From Candidatus Rifleibacteriota bacterium (GTDB lineage Bacteria; Muiribacteriota; Ozemobacteria; Ozemobacterales; Ozemobacteraceae): DNA of 64,000 nt. This document shows, one piece after another, positions 40,549 through 49,452 of the stretch. The DNA lies in the NCBI GenBank assembly GCA_015233565.1, contig JADFXM010000011.1:1-64000 (forward strand), in the 5' to 3' direction. Numbering within the stretch: position 1 is the first letter of the stretch; every line of letters begins with the position of its first letter. Made by a program: the position numbers and the translations under genes. The notes below the pieces were generated by a model. The model had not been told where the DNA came from and did not search any database. It saw only the letters and a list, made by a program, of their open reading frames with translations.

Positions 40549-42906
40549 CTAAATAACATATAGCATTGTAACATAAATTGTTGAAATTGTAAGCAGCAAG
40601 AACATGGTTGGGATGCCTAACTTGGCATATTCAAGAAAAGACAGGCTTGAATATTGGTAATCATCCTTGTCTTTATTTTTTTTCAGAAAGCTGTCGAACA
40701 TGGTGGAAGTAATGGCACCGGCGGTGGCTCCCGTGAGAGTTGCACTCGATCCTGCGCAAATTCCCAAAGAAAGCGACCACCAGTACAAATTGTTTGGGGG
40801 AGCGCTTTTTAAAGCCTGTACGATTGGCATAAAAAGTGCCATTGTCGGGCCCGCGTTTAGAAAACAGGTTAGAAAGGCTCCCAACCACATAAGCAGCAGA
40901 GATACAACCAGCATATTGCCGAATGAAAGGTACATAATCGTGTCGGAAATATACTTTGTCAGTCCTGATGCTTCGGTGGCGCCTACCATTATGAAAAGTC
41001 CGGAAAAGAAGAGAAGATCAGAAATGCTCATTTTGCCCAGAAGGCTAATCCGTGAACAACCTCCGAAAAGCAGGGCCGCTATTCCGCCAGCCAAAGCGAT
41101 GTAAGTGGTATAATTTTGACGGCTTCCAAAAAAAGTAAAACCGATACTGACTGCTATTAAGATATAGATTCCCCGCTTAAGTGCAGTAGTGTTTGTTATT
41201 GATTCGGGTAATTCCTGTTTTAACTGTTTCATAATGGAATTTAAATTTTTCTTCTGGGATTCTTCTGAAACCAGCTCGGGAAAATCATTATCCCATTCAT
41301 CATCCAATGTGACTTTCTTTTTGTTTTTCAACTTTGGTGAAACGAAAATCTTGCTGCGAGTAGCCCGCAAATATAACAGGAAGACGAATAGTTCGATTAA
41401 GCAAATAAAAAACATATAATAAATAAACTGCATAAAAGGAATATCAGCTTCAGTGGACATTAGAATGTTGGGAAAATCACCAATCGCGGTTGCGGCTCCG
41501 CCTAAATTGGAAGCTACAATCATTCCGATCAAAAAAGGCTTGGGATCGAAAGTCAAATAGGCGGACAACCGTAAAAGCGATGGTGCCATTATTCTGATAG
41601 TACTAAGATTATTTACAAACAGGGATACAATAAAAGTCAGCAGACAAAAGAAAAACATTATTTTCCATTTATTGCCTTCAGTTGCCAAGGCAATTCGCTT
41701 GGCCAAATAGTCGAACAGGCCTGAAATTTCAAGGACTCCGGCAATAAGTGCCATTCCAACCAGCAATAGAAGAACGTCCAGTTTGTTAATAAGGACGATC
41801 TGCATTTTATCGTGATCATAAAATCCCATATAGGTCCCGATAACACCTATCACTGCTGCCCCTAGAAGAAAGGGGATGATACGATGAAGTGCATCAATGT
41901 AAACTAGATAATAAGCCAAAATAAAAATGATTAAAACCGCTAAAACCTCTAACAGTGGACCGCCGCGATGAATGGGGGCTGAAACTGTACGAGGCATTTC
42001 TGTCTGGTGTGGCATTACTTTTGTTTCGTTTTCCATTGAAACAAGTAATCCCGCCATTATTTTTTGGCATTGACGGATGGGTAATGCGTAATGGATTCCC
42101 TCAATGAAGAAAGGTCGCCCTTTTTTGAGAATATTCGGAAGCCCGAATCCGACCACTTCCCCTTTCAAATTGACCAACGCTCCCCCGGTATCCTCATCTG
42201 TTAAGGGAACATCGGTCTGAAGGAGATCCCAATATTTGACTTTGTTGACTACAAGGGATTGATAACTATTAAGAATTTTTCCTTCTTTTATGGATAATTC
42301 CCAACCAAAAGGAGTGCGTTTGCCGCCGATGGCAAGGACTCCATCTCCCGGTACTAGCAAATCCGACCTTCCTAAATGGGCTTCAGGATGGACTTCTGGT
42401 TTGGAGTCATTGAATTTATGGATCATCTTGATTAAGGTTAAATTTCTTTTTCGATCGCTCCCAACGATTTGGGCGTCGAATTTGTAACCTTGATAATCGA
42501 TGATCTGGAGTGTTTTTAGATCTGTTCCGGGAGGAAAAGGAACGGTTGTCAGCACATAACCGGCAGATGCGACAATTAATCCGCAGCCGAGTACATCGAA
42601 CTTCGTTTCTCCTTCTCCTTCTCCTTCTCCTTCTCCTTCTCCTTCTCCTTCTCCTTCTCCTTCTCCTAATCCCCCTCCCCTAATAAAATTTTTTCTTTGA
42701 TTTGCCCAGAGAAAAACCATACTTCCGCGGATTTTTGGCAAAATCTTGTGGGTATCAAACTCAAGTTTTTTGGGGGAAGTTTTAGGGGCGGAAAATGGTT
42801 TAAAGGTTATCCAGAGCAGCCATATTCCTGATAAAACAAAGCATGATAAAAACAGGATTTTCCAATTTTCATTAGAAAGTCCGAATAAAAGTTTTTTATC
42901 CTGCAT
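40549..42906 (-). CDS. mamN: MamO-like pseudoprotease fused to MamN-type ion transporter
   Basis: 785 residues. A membrane helix (about 13-32) is followed by a trypsin-like domain (about 60-300) interrupted by a Gly-Glu repeat (about 81-100). The catalytic triad is lost: Pro123 stands at the His position (LTTVPF), Asn155 at Asp (NLTLIKM) and Thr240 at Ser (DEDTGGALVN). From about 320 to the end there are ten or more membrane helices of the ArsB/NhaD/citrate-transporter superfamily, with NLGGAATAIGDFPNIL and AGSSATLTGATAGAI as the paired re-entrant motifs. This half matches MamN, a putative proton exporter. In Magnetospirillum MamO, a dead protease domain is fused to a TauE-like transporter; here the partner is MamN-like. 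Present only in module 2. Confidence 0.8.
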   Translation of the reverse strand: MQDKKLLFGLSNENWKILFLSCFVLSGIWLLWITFKPFSAPKTSPKKLEFDTHKILPKIRGSMVFLWANQRKNFIRGGGLGEGEGEGEGEGEGEGEGEGETKFDVLGCGLIVASAGYVLTTVPFPPGTDLKTLQIIDYQGYKFDAQIVGSDRKRNLTLIKMIHKFNDSKPEVHPEAHLGRSDLLVPGDGVLAIGGKRTPFGWELSIKEGKILNSYQSLVVNKVKYWDLLQTDVPLTDEDTGGALVNLKGEVVGFGLPNILKKGRPFFIEGIHYALPIRQCQKIMAGLLVSMENETKVMPHQTEMPRTVSAPIHRGGPLLEVLAVLIIFILAYYLVYIDALHRIIPFLLGAAVIGVIGTYMGFYDHDKMQIVLINKLDVLLLLVGMALIAGVLEISGLFDYLAKRIALATEGNKWKIMFFFCLLTFIVSLFVNNLSTIRIMAPSLLRLSAYLTFDPKPFLIGMIVASNLGGAATAIGDFPNILMSTEADIPFMQFIYYMFFICLIELFVFLLYLRATRSKIFVSPKLKNKKKVTLDDEWDNDFPELVSEESQKKNLNSIMKQLKQELPESITNTTALKRGIYILIAVSIGFTFFGSRQNYTTYIALAGGIAALLFGGCSRISLLGKMSISDLLFFSGLFIMVGATEASGLTKYISDTIMYLSFGNMLVVSLLLMWLGAFLTCFLNAGPTMALFMPIVQALKSAPPNNLYWWSLSLGICAGSSATLTGATAGAITSTMFDSFLKKNKDKDDYQYSSLSFLEYAKLGIPTMFLLLTISTIYVTMLYVI
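42608..42666. repeat. CTTCTC hexanucleotide microsatellite
   Basis: About ten tandem copies of the six-base unit CTTCTC inside the MamO/MamN fusion gene, read on the minus strand as Gly-Glu dipeptides. The unit length keeps the frame whatever the copy number. Confidence 0.9.
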
Positions 42907-42965
42907 TGTAATCTTTCCGGAGACGCCGACTAGTCCGGCTTCTCGAGTTTATTGAGGTGATGCAT

Positions 42966-43010
42966 AAAAAATGTCATTGAGAGTTGTTCTACAACTCGCA
43001 ATGACATTTT
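42966..43010 (-). terminator. strong hairpin with T run after the short MamE-like gene, module 2
   Basis: A 20-base stem with one mismatch (42968-42987 and 42991-43010) and a three-base loop. On the minus strand it is followed by six T residues. It lies between the short MamE-like gene and the MamO/MamN fusion, so it can terminate or attenuate transcription inside module 2. Confidence 0.75.
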
Positions 43011-43015
43011 CAAAT

Positions 43016-44332
43016 TTAATTAGGTAAAACTGGGGCTACGCTATTATTAAGATTATTTATATTAATCGGATTATTAGGATCAACAGGATTATTAATGCTA
43101 TTTGCCGGAACATCTATCTCAGGGTCTAATTTAAAGGTAATGAAAAACTTGGGAAGACCTTGTCTAAATAATGTAAATTCAACGTCATTGTCGGTTTTGG
43201 CATCCAGAAGAATCTCCCAGAGCATGGTTTCGTCTTTCACAAGCTGGCCGTTCACTCTATAGATAATGTCACCCCGACGCAATCCTGCATTCCACGCGAT
43301 TGAATCAGGAGAAACTTTGCTGATAAACACGCCGTGAGCAAACGACAGTTTATAATCCCTAATTATAGTTTCATCAACGGATAAAACATCAACCCCGAGC
43401 CAGGATTTCTTTTTACCCAGGTTATTGAACTGGAAAGCCGCATTCATTGCGGTGGGCCCCAGAGCGTTTAGTAGGTCTTTATTCAGGCGACTTTTGGTTT
43501 TTTCAATGTATTGTGGATACAGTTTTTTTACAATGTCGATCGGAATTGCAAAACCAACACCGCTGAAGGCTTGTGTCGGGGAAATGATCGCCATATTGAT
43601 TCCAATAACTTCTGCTTCCGTGTTGACTAAAGCTCCTCCGCTCGAACCAAGGTTTATTGGTGCGTCAGTCTGAATTAAGCCCTGGAAAGTGGTGTTTCCG
43701 TTGGAAATAGTACGATTTTCACTGCTGATAATTCCGGATGATGCACTTTGGCTTAGTCCAAATGGACTTCCGACAATCAATACGTTATTTCCGACCAATG
43801 CCTTGCCCGAATCGCCCAAAGGTGCGGGCAATAAGGGGTTATTGGGGTCCGGATTGATCTTTAAAATTGCGAGATCCCAGGATTGGTTGACCTCAACCAG
43901 CTCAGCAATGTAAGACCTTGTATTTTGATCAGACCCGGTGGTGACAGTGATTTTACTGGCTCCATCGACTACATGGAAATTGGTAACGATATAACCTTGG
44001 CTGTGAAGTATTACTCCCGAGCCTCCTTGCGATTGAAGGCCTCCTGTAACCACGGTAACTATTGAAGGGGAAATCGCAGTAAGGGTGATGTTAAAGGAAA
44101 CGACTCTTGGAGTCGGGCGGGTTACGCCGTCAAGTGGGCGGGCAACGGTCGTGGGGTTAACAGCAAGCGGGTTATGGGACCCTTGAAAAGATGCCGGTCC
44201 GCCATATCGTACAAAATGTGTTCTTTGAAAGTTATATAGCAACCAGGTAACGATTAAACAAATCAGTACAATATCCAGGATCAGCCACGCTGTGGTTCCG
44301 GAGTCATTGGTTGTTCTGTCAATATCACTCAT
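43016..44332 (-). CDS. short MamE-like HtrA protease with one PDZ domain, module 2
   Basis: 438 residues. A membrane helix (about 15-34), then a trypsin-like domain with intact His120 (TNFHVV), Asp153 (WDLAILKI) and Ser231 (GSSGGALVN), then one PDZ (about 315-405; GVFISKVSPDSIAWN, GDIIYRVNGQLVKDE). It ends in an Asn/Pro-rich tail (NNPVDPNNPININN). Counterpart of 32165-33478, with the same length. It follows the long mamE after three bases and is followed by a strong hairpin. Confidence 0.8.
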   Translation of the reverse strand: MSDIDRTTNDSGTTAWLILDIVLICLIVTWLLYNFQRTHFVRYGGPASFQGSHNPLAVNPTTVARPLDGVTRPTPRVVSFNITLTAISPSIVTVVTGGLQSQGGSGVILHSQGYIVTNFHVVDGASKITVTTGSDQNTRSYIAELVEVNQSWDLAILKINPDPNNPLLPAPLGDSGKALVGNNVLIVGSPFGLSQSASSGIISSENRTISNGNTTFQGLIQTDAPINLGSSGGALVNTEAEVIGINMAIISPTQAFSGVGFAIPIDIVKKLYPQYIEKTKSRLNKDLLNALGPTAMNAAFQFNNLGKKKSWLGVDVLSVDETIIRDYKLSFAHGVFISKVSPDSIAWNAGLRRGDIIYRVNGQLVKDETMLWEILLDAKTDNDVEFTLFRQGLPKFFITFKLDPEIDVPANSINNPVDPNNPININNLNNSVAPVLPN

Positions 44333-44335
44333 TGT

Positions 44336-47300
44336 TTACCCCTTAATGCTAATAGTAATGGTTTTGCCTCTTCGGAATACTTGGAACTCTGCACCAGTAT
44401 TAGGATCAACCTTATTCATGATGGTTATGAACTCAGCGATTGTTTGAACCGGTTGATTATTTATTCCAATTACTACATCACCTGCAAGGATACCGGCTGC
44501 TCTGGGGCCTTCAGTTTCAGCGACAACCAGACCCTTTTGAGCCGGTGAAAGGTTGTAGGTCTGTGCTAACGCAGGATCGAGTTGCTCGAGATCCAAATCA
44601 AGTGCTCCAATGGAACCAAGGGCAACTTCAGCATCTGCGATCAAACCTGTAAGCGGCAATTGCGTGGGATCTGCTCCAGTTGGTATTTGGTTTGCAGTTT
44701 CCGGTGGTTCCGGAACTTCAGGCGCCTCAGGTACTGGTGGAGGTTCAGGAGTTTCAGCTACCGGGGGTGGTTCTGGAGCTTCCGGTACCGCTGCTGGTTC
44801 AGGGACTTCCGGAGCTTCGGCGTTGGGATTAATTGCTGCCGCTTGGGTATTGTTGGTAGGCTGATTCTGGTTCTGATTCTGGTTTTGGTTGCCAGGCATA
44901 TTTGCCAGTTGGGATGTTCGAGGGGTTGTTTGAGGAGGCAGACTAACTCCCTGAGGGGGTGCAGTTACTTCCAAATCAAGTTTTCCACCATCCCGGAATA
45001 CGGTAAAAGTAACTGTTGCGCCGGGGGTCTTGGATTTCAATAATCTCCAGAAAGTTAACTCGGTGTCAACAACCTGGCTATCAATTCGGACGACTATATC
45101 CCCGTTTTTAAATCCAGTCTTTTTGAAAAGAGGATCTATACTTATTATTACTGCTCCAAATGGAACCGGTGAATTCAAATGTTTCTGGATAATGGAATTC
45201 ACAGTATGGACTTGTATTCCCCACCCGCTTTGGACAGGCAATACCCTGATCTTGGGTTGCTGAATATTTACCGGTTGGCCATTTCCAGTTGTAGGTAGTG
45301 CGACTGGTAGTGCAACTGGTTGAGCATCCGGTTGTGCAGTTGGTGGGCACCATGGATTCTGCCCTGACCCGCGAGGGAAGGCTACGGTTTGAACCCCGGT
45401 CTGAGCGTCCGGTTGCGCAGTTGGTGGGCACCATGGATTTTGTCCCGATCCCCGAGGAAAAGCTGCTGTTTGAATATTATTGGAAGCCATGGGAAAATTT
45501 GCTCCCAATGTCTTTTTGACAGGTACATTATATTGAGGATTTGTTGGAGGGCCGAAAGTTCCTTTCGTAGCTCCGGATGGTAAAGCATATGTTGGGCACC
45601 AGGCATTAATTCCTGAGCCACGGGGGGCAACGGAATCAGCAACCGGAAAATTTCCCGATGGACACCATGGGAATATTCCTGTACCGCGTAGGAAGGCCAC
45701 AGCACGCAAATTCGTGGATATCCTGCTCTTGGTGGTAGTTTTGGCATTACCTATGGAACCACCGAGAAGTGGTTTGGTGCCAGGAGTTACACTGGTTCCA
45801 ATGTTTCCGGTTGTTCCGGCGCCAAGACCGCCACCTGTGCCAGCGCCTCCGACGGCGCACATACCGCGCCCGCCGCCTCCTCCGCCGCCACCACCACGCC
45901 CAGCACCGGGTCCGGCGCCACCGCCTGGCGGGCACATTGCGCCACCCCCTCCAAAGCCACTGCCGGCGGTACCATTTAAAGCGACCGGTTGTCCGGTGGG
46001 TGGATACAAAGCTGCTCCAGCTCCAGTTCCGCCTGCTGCGGGGCCGGCTTCGTTTTCAACTGCGCCAGCAACTTCATTCTCGCTGCCCGCTCCCGCGCCA
46101 CCGCCTCCGGCACCTCCTGGTGGACATGCCGCGCCGCCTGGGGTATTTAACGCAACCGGCTGAGCGGTTGGTGGACACCATGGATTCTGGCCTGAACCGC
46201 GTGGAAATGCGACAGCTTTCTGAAAATTCGGTAGTTGGGCTGGTTTTGTTACAGCGTAATTTACATTCTCAATAAACTCTGGGAAGATATCCACTGCGTA
46301 TCTGATTGGAACCGCGAAGCTGATTCCGGTGAAGGTCTGGGTGGGCGAATAGATTGCTGTATTAATTCCTACGACTTCACCTTTAGTGTTAACTAATGGT
46401 CCACCGCTGGATCCTGGGTTGATTGCGGCATCGGTCTGAATGAGATCTGTGAAAACAAATTCCCCTAAAGTTAAAGTACGATTCTTGTTGCTTATAATCC
46501 CAGAAGTCAAACTCTGTTGCAACCCAAAAGGGCCTCCAATGGCCAACACTTTGTCGCCCCTGGAAATTAAATCTGAATCACCAATTGGTGCGGGAGACAA
46601 AGCGTCATCTCCTTTGGATAGAATCTTTAATATCGCCAGGTCGGTTTCAGGGGATTCATCCACTAATTCTGCAGGGTAAGTGTGAGTGCTATTTCCTATG
46701 GAGATACTTACTCGAATGGCTGCAGCATCTTTAACGTTGTGCAAGTTTGTTAATATATATCCTTTACTATGAACAATGACTCCTGACCCTGCCAAGCCTT
46801 GAAATCCAAAGTTTTGCTGATTTTTTGGCTGAGTTCCAGGGTTGGTTTGCCCTTGTTGTTGTTGCGCCAACCGTGGAAAAGTTTCGGCATCGAAGTCTGC
46901 TTCAATTGTCACTACGGATGGAGAGATCGCTTCAACTATTTTTTTATAGGAAAAGTCCTGCGGTTGGACTATCGCAGCAGCTTTCTGTTGTTGAGGAAGA
47001 GGGGCAACTTGAGGAGGTACCTGATTTAATTGAATGGCTGCTGGGTTCAATTGCGGAGCTACTTGATTCAATGGAGCGGCTGCCGCGTTCAATTGCGGAG
47101 AAGCCTGGTTCAATGGTATTGCAACCGGACTGAGCTGTACAGGGGCTTGATTTCCCTGGCTAGGGACCTGATTGAACTGTGGAATAATCGGATTAATTTG
47201 GGGAGGAATAGAAATCGGTCGATCGTCAACAAAACGCGCGGAAGCTCCCAACGGTTGGTTCGCAACATTGAATGCAGCTACGTTCTGATTTTGCCGAACC

Positions 47301-47392
47301 CAATAAATAATTCCCAAAATGACACATACGAGAACGGCAACCAAAGTGACAATTACTGCACCACTCGTTTCATTTCTGCTATTTTCGTCCAA
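44336..47392 (-). CDS. mamE: long MamE-like protease with WCPP and Gly-rich repeats and two PDZ domains, module 2
   Basis: 1018 residues. A membrane helix (about 13-33), an Asn/Gln/Pro-rich linker with repeated LNQV/LNPA units, then a trypsin-like domain with His218 (TNLHNV), Asp251 (TDLAILKI) and Ser329 (GSSGGPLVN). The central region (about 400-690) holds five RG(S/T)GxxxWCP repeats and a glycine stretch (GAGRGGGGGGGGGRGMC) coded by unusually G+C-rich DNA. PDZ1 (about 700-790; FGAVIISIDPLFKK, GDIVVRIDSQVV), a Pro/Glu hinge (about 830-885) and PDZ2 (about 890-1018; GDVVIGINNQPV) follow. MamE proteins with protease, central motif region and two PDZ domains fit this order, but the central motifs are not CxxCH. 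Confidence 0.82.
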   Translation of the reverse strand: MDENSRNETSGAVIVTLVAVLVCVILGIIYWVRQNQNVAAFNVANQPLGASARFVDDRPISIPPQINPIIPQFNQVPSQGNQAPVQLSPVAIPLNQASPQLNAAAAPLNQVAPQLNPAAIQLNQVPPQVAPLPQQQKAAAIVQPQDFSYKKIVEAISPSVVTIEADFDAETFPRLAQQQQGQTNPGTQPKNQQNFGFQGLAGSGVIVHSKGYILTNLHNVKDAAAIRVSISIGNSTHTYPAELVDESPETDLAILKILSKGDDALSPAPIGDSDLISRGDKVLAIGGPFGLQQSLTSGIISNKNRTLTLGEFVFTDLIQTDAAINPGSSGGPLVNTKGEVVGINTAIYSPTQTFTGISFAVPIRYAVDIFPEFIENVNYAVTKPAQLPNFQKAVAFPRGSGQNPWCPPTAQPVALNTPGGAACPPGGAGGGGAGAGSENEVAGAVENEAGPAAGGTGAGAALYPPTGQPVALNGTAGSGFGGGGAMCPPGGGAGPGAGRGGGGGGGGGRGMCAVGGAGTGGGLGAGTTGNIGTSVTPGTKPLLGGSIGNAKTTTKSRISTNLRAVAFLRGTGIFPWCPSGNFPVADSVAPRGSGINAWCPTYALPSGATKGTFGPPTNPQYNVPVKKTLGANFPMASNNIQTAAFPRGSGQNPWCPPTAQPDAQTGVQTVAFPRGSGQNPWCPPTAQPDAQPVALPVALPTTGNGQPVNIQQPKIRVLPVQSGWGIQVHTVNSIIQKHLNSPVPFGAVIISIDPLFKKTGFKNGDIVVRIDSQVVDTELTFWRLLKSKTPGATVTFTVFRDGGKLDLEVTAPPQGVSLPPQTTPRTSQLANMPGNQNQNQNQNQPTNNTQAAAINPNAEAPEVPEPAAVPEAPEPPPVAETPEPPPVPEAPEVPEPPETANQIPTGADPTQLPLTGLIADAEVALGSIGALDLDLEQLDPALAQTYNLSPAQKGLVVAETEGPRAAGILAGDVVIGINNQPVQTIAEFITIMNKVDPNTGAEFQVFRRGKTITISIKG

Positions 47393-47526
47393 AGTAACTT
47401 CCTCCTGGTTAAAAACCTATGCAAGACCAGAGTGGTCAAACCTTTAAATGCAATTTGAAATAATTCAAATATTTAAAAAAATCTTTAAGCAATGATTCAA
47501 GAACAAATACAATAATTAAACTATCT

Positions 47527-47721
47527 TTAGTCGTCTTTTTCTTCCGAATCTCTTGGCCCGTTAAGTAACCTTCTGGCACCGGTGACCATGAAGAGAAGCC
47601 CAAAGACGGTCAGGGAAAGTGAAATCAAACCTTTGATGATTTCCACCAGAAACCACCACCAGACATACATTCCCATTACACCTAATGCAAGAAAAATCAG
47701 ACCGACAAGAATGAATATCAT
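47527..47721 (-). CDS. mamI: magnetosome membrane protein MamI, module 2
   Basis: 64 residues, nearly identical in plan to 35744-35938: MIFILVGLIFLALGVMGMYV, turn WWWFLVEIIKG, second helix around ISLSLTVFGLLFMVTGA and an acidic tail. GAGGAGGAAGAAA (read on the minus strand) precedes the ATG. It lies between mamQ and the long mamE as in module 1. Confidence 0.8.
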   Translation of the reverse strand: MIFILVGLIFLALGVMGMYVWWWFLVEIIKGLISLSLTVFGLLFMVTGARRLLNGPRDSEEKDD

Positions 47722-47857
47722 TTTCTTCCTCCTCGGAAATCTTACTATTCTTCAAATTTCCTATGATTCACACTATTCATACCAAACAAATCCTCAGCCT
47801 TAAAGTGCCGTTTTGAAAGCTTTTTGTTGGCCAGAAATGAACTTGAACGTGTACCAG

Positions 47858-48559
47858 CTATTTGGATGACACACTATTGGCCTCTTTCGAGCTTTCTATA
47901 CCTGAATACCCGGTATCTTCAAAACCGAATATAGTTGCGTAAATGTTTCCTGGAAAAGTTTCAATAAGCTGGTTATAATCTTCGGAAACATCGTTATATC
48001 CTTTTTTCGCTTTTGCAATGCGAGTTTCAGTGGTAATTATCTCCGCCATTAAAGATTGAATTGATTGAGCACTTTTTAAATTCGGGTACTGTTCTGAAAG
48101 GGCTATCATTTCGGAAAGTGACTTTTCAAGCTCTTTTCCGGCGGGGTCAAAAGCCGCTTCGACATGGCTTCTTCCAAAGGATTCACGGGAAGCTGATATA
48201 CATTTGAATACCGTTTCTTCATAATTGGAATACTTTTCAGTTAAACGATCAATATTGGGAATCAAATTGTCTCTTCTCCGAAATTCCTTTTCAAGATCTG
48301 CTTTACGGGCATTCACTATAGCTAAAGATTCCTTAAAACGATTAAACTGGACAATACCAGAAATACTGAAAATTGCAACGATTGCAACACATGTTGAAAC
48401 GATGCATATTGTCCGAAAATTTGCGAGGCGTCTGACATCCCAGTTCTCCAGATTCCATTTCTTAATTATTTTAGCAATGCCATTTTTCTTTGGACTCGGC
48501 GGACTTGGCTGGAATTCCTTGAAAAAAGTCTTTTTAATTACTGCGCTGAGCCGGCTCAT
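47858..48559 (-). CDS. mamQ: LemA-family magnetosome protein MamQ, module 2 copy 2
   Basis: 233 residues. About 45 cytoplasmic residues beginning MSRLSAVIKKTFFKE, one membrane helix (about 49-69), then the LemA domain: LEKEFRRRDNLIPNIDRLTE, KYSNYEETVFKCISASRESF, LSEQYPNLKSAQSIQSLMAE and FPGNIYATIFGFEDTGYSG. Counterpart of 36076-36756. Four LemA genes are therefore present in the cluster, two per module. Confidence 0.8.
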   Translation of the reverse strand: MSRLSAVIKKTFFKEFQPSPPSPKKNGIAKIIKKWNLENWDVRRLANFRTICIVSTCVAIVAIFSISGIVQFNRFKESLAIVNARKADLEKEFRRRDNLIPNIDRLTEKYSNYEETVFKCISASRESFGRSHVEAAFDPAGKELEKSLSEMIALSEQYPNLKSAQSIQSLMAEIITTETRIAKAKKGYNDVSEDYNQLIETFPGNIYATIFGFEDTGYSGIESSKEANSVSSK

Positions 48560-48595
48560 CTGTTAGAAAAAACAAACAAATTATTTACCAGACTG

Positions 48596-49183
48596 TTAAT
48601 CCGCCTTTTCATATTCAACTGCTTTTTTAAACGCTTCAACAGCTTTTTCATGCTGATTACATCCATCGTATACTAATCCTAATCGGTAATAATACTTCGC
48701 AACTTTGGGTTCAAATTTGATAGCTTCATTCAATGATGCAATTGCTTGTTCATGTTCCCCGCGCTTATCATGAATCAGGCTCATACGATAGTAGAGCTCA
48801 GCTTGATCAGGTCTGTATTTGATAGCCGTTTTATAAGCATCAACAGCTTTATCGATTGCTTCTTCCTTTTCGTAAATTCTTCCAAGATATTGGTAAGCAT
48901 CGGCGTTTCCTGGAGATAACTTCAACACTGTGTTAAACTCCCGGAGGGCTTCTTCAATCATCATATTATGGAAATAAGCGACTCCAAGGTGGTAATGGAC
49001 CTTTACACGCTTGGGTTTCAGACCATTTGCTTTTTTTAATTCGGAAACCGCTTCATTAAATCTGTCGTTTTCAAGGTGTTCAATGGCTTCACGATAGTGG
49101 ACTTTGAAAAGATCTTCCGAGCTAAGACTAAAAAGATCTTCAATCATATCAAAAAACTTCCCTAGATAAACGCTTAGCATCAT
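48596..49183 (-). CDS. mamA: TPR protein MamA, module 2
   Basis: 195 residues. N-terminal helix LSVYLGKFFDMIEDLFSL, then five TPR units (for example VKVHYHLGVAYFHNMMIEEA and AKYYYRLGLVYDGCNQHEKA) and the same C-terminal EAFKKAVEYE as the module 1 copy. GGAGG precedes the double-Met start. It lies 269 bases downstream of feoB, the first gene of the module. Confidence 0.8.
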   Translation of the reverse strand: MMLSVYLGKFFDMIEDLFSLSSEDLFKVHYREAIEHLENDRFNEAVSELKKANGLKPKRVKVHYHLGVAYFHNMMIEEALREFNTVLKLSPGNADAYQYLGRIYEKEEAIDKAVDAYKTAIKYRPDQAELYYRMSLIHDKRGEHEQAIASLNEAIKFEPKVAKYYYRLGLVYDGCNQHEKAVEAFKKAVEYEKAD

Positions 49184-49452
49184 ACTATAACCTCCGGATC
49201 TGTTGTTCGTCTGAATAACCTTGAATGAGACGAATTCTACCCTATCGAGTTTTTAAAATTGCTTCAGAAATTTACAATTTCATTAAAGCAATGCTCGTGG
49301 TTTACGCAATTACTATGCCACCCGGGCAAGGCTACTGAGTTTAGAGTTTAGTAAAATATCATATATCGGGGAAAATGTATAGAAAATTTTGGTAAATGCA
49401 TCGTGAAGGAACCAAGACCTAAAATAACCCTTCTGAAGCTTCAACCTTTCAC

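Noticed and set aside
45714..46275. Long plus-strand reading frames rich in Pro/Arg opposite the long mamE of module 2
   Set aside because: They are antisense readings of the Gly-rich, G+C-rich coding repeat and have no start signal or family resemblance.
32165..47392. Alternative that the proteases are ordinary DegP/HtrA stress proteins
   Set aside because: Each type alone would be compatible, but the combination with MamI, MamB, MamA, LemA/MamQ, a MamN-like transporter, FeoB and a magnetochrome protein is specific for magnetosome clusters.
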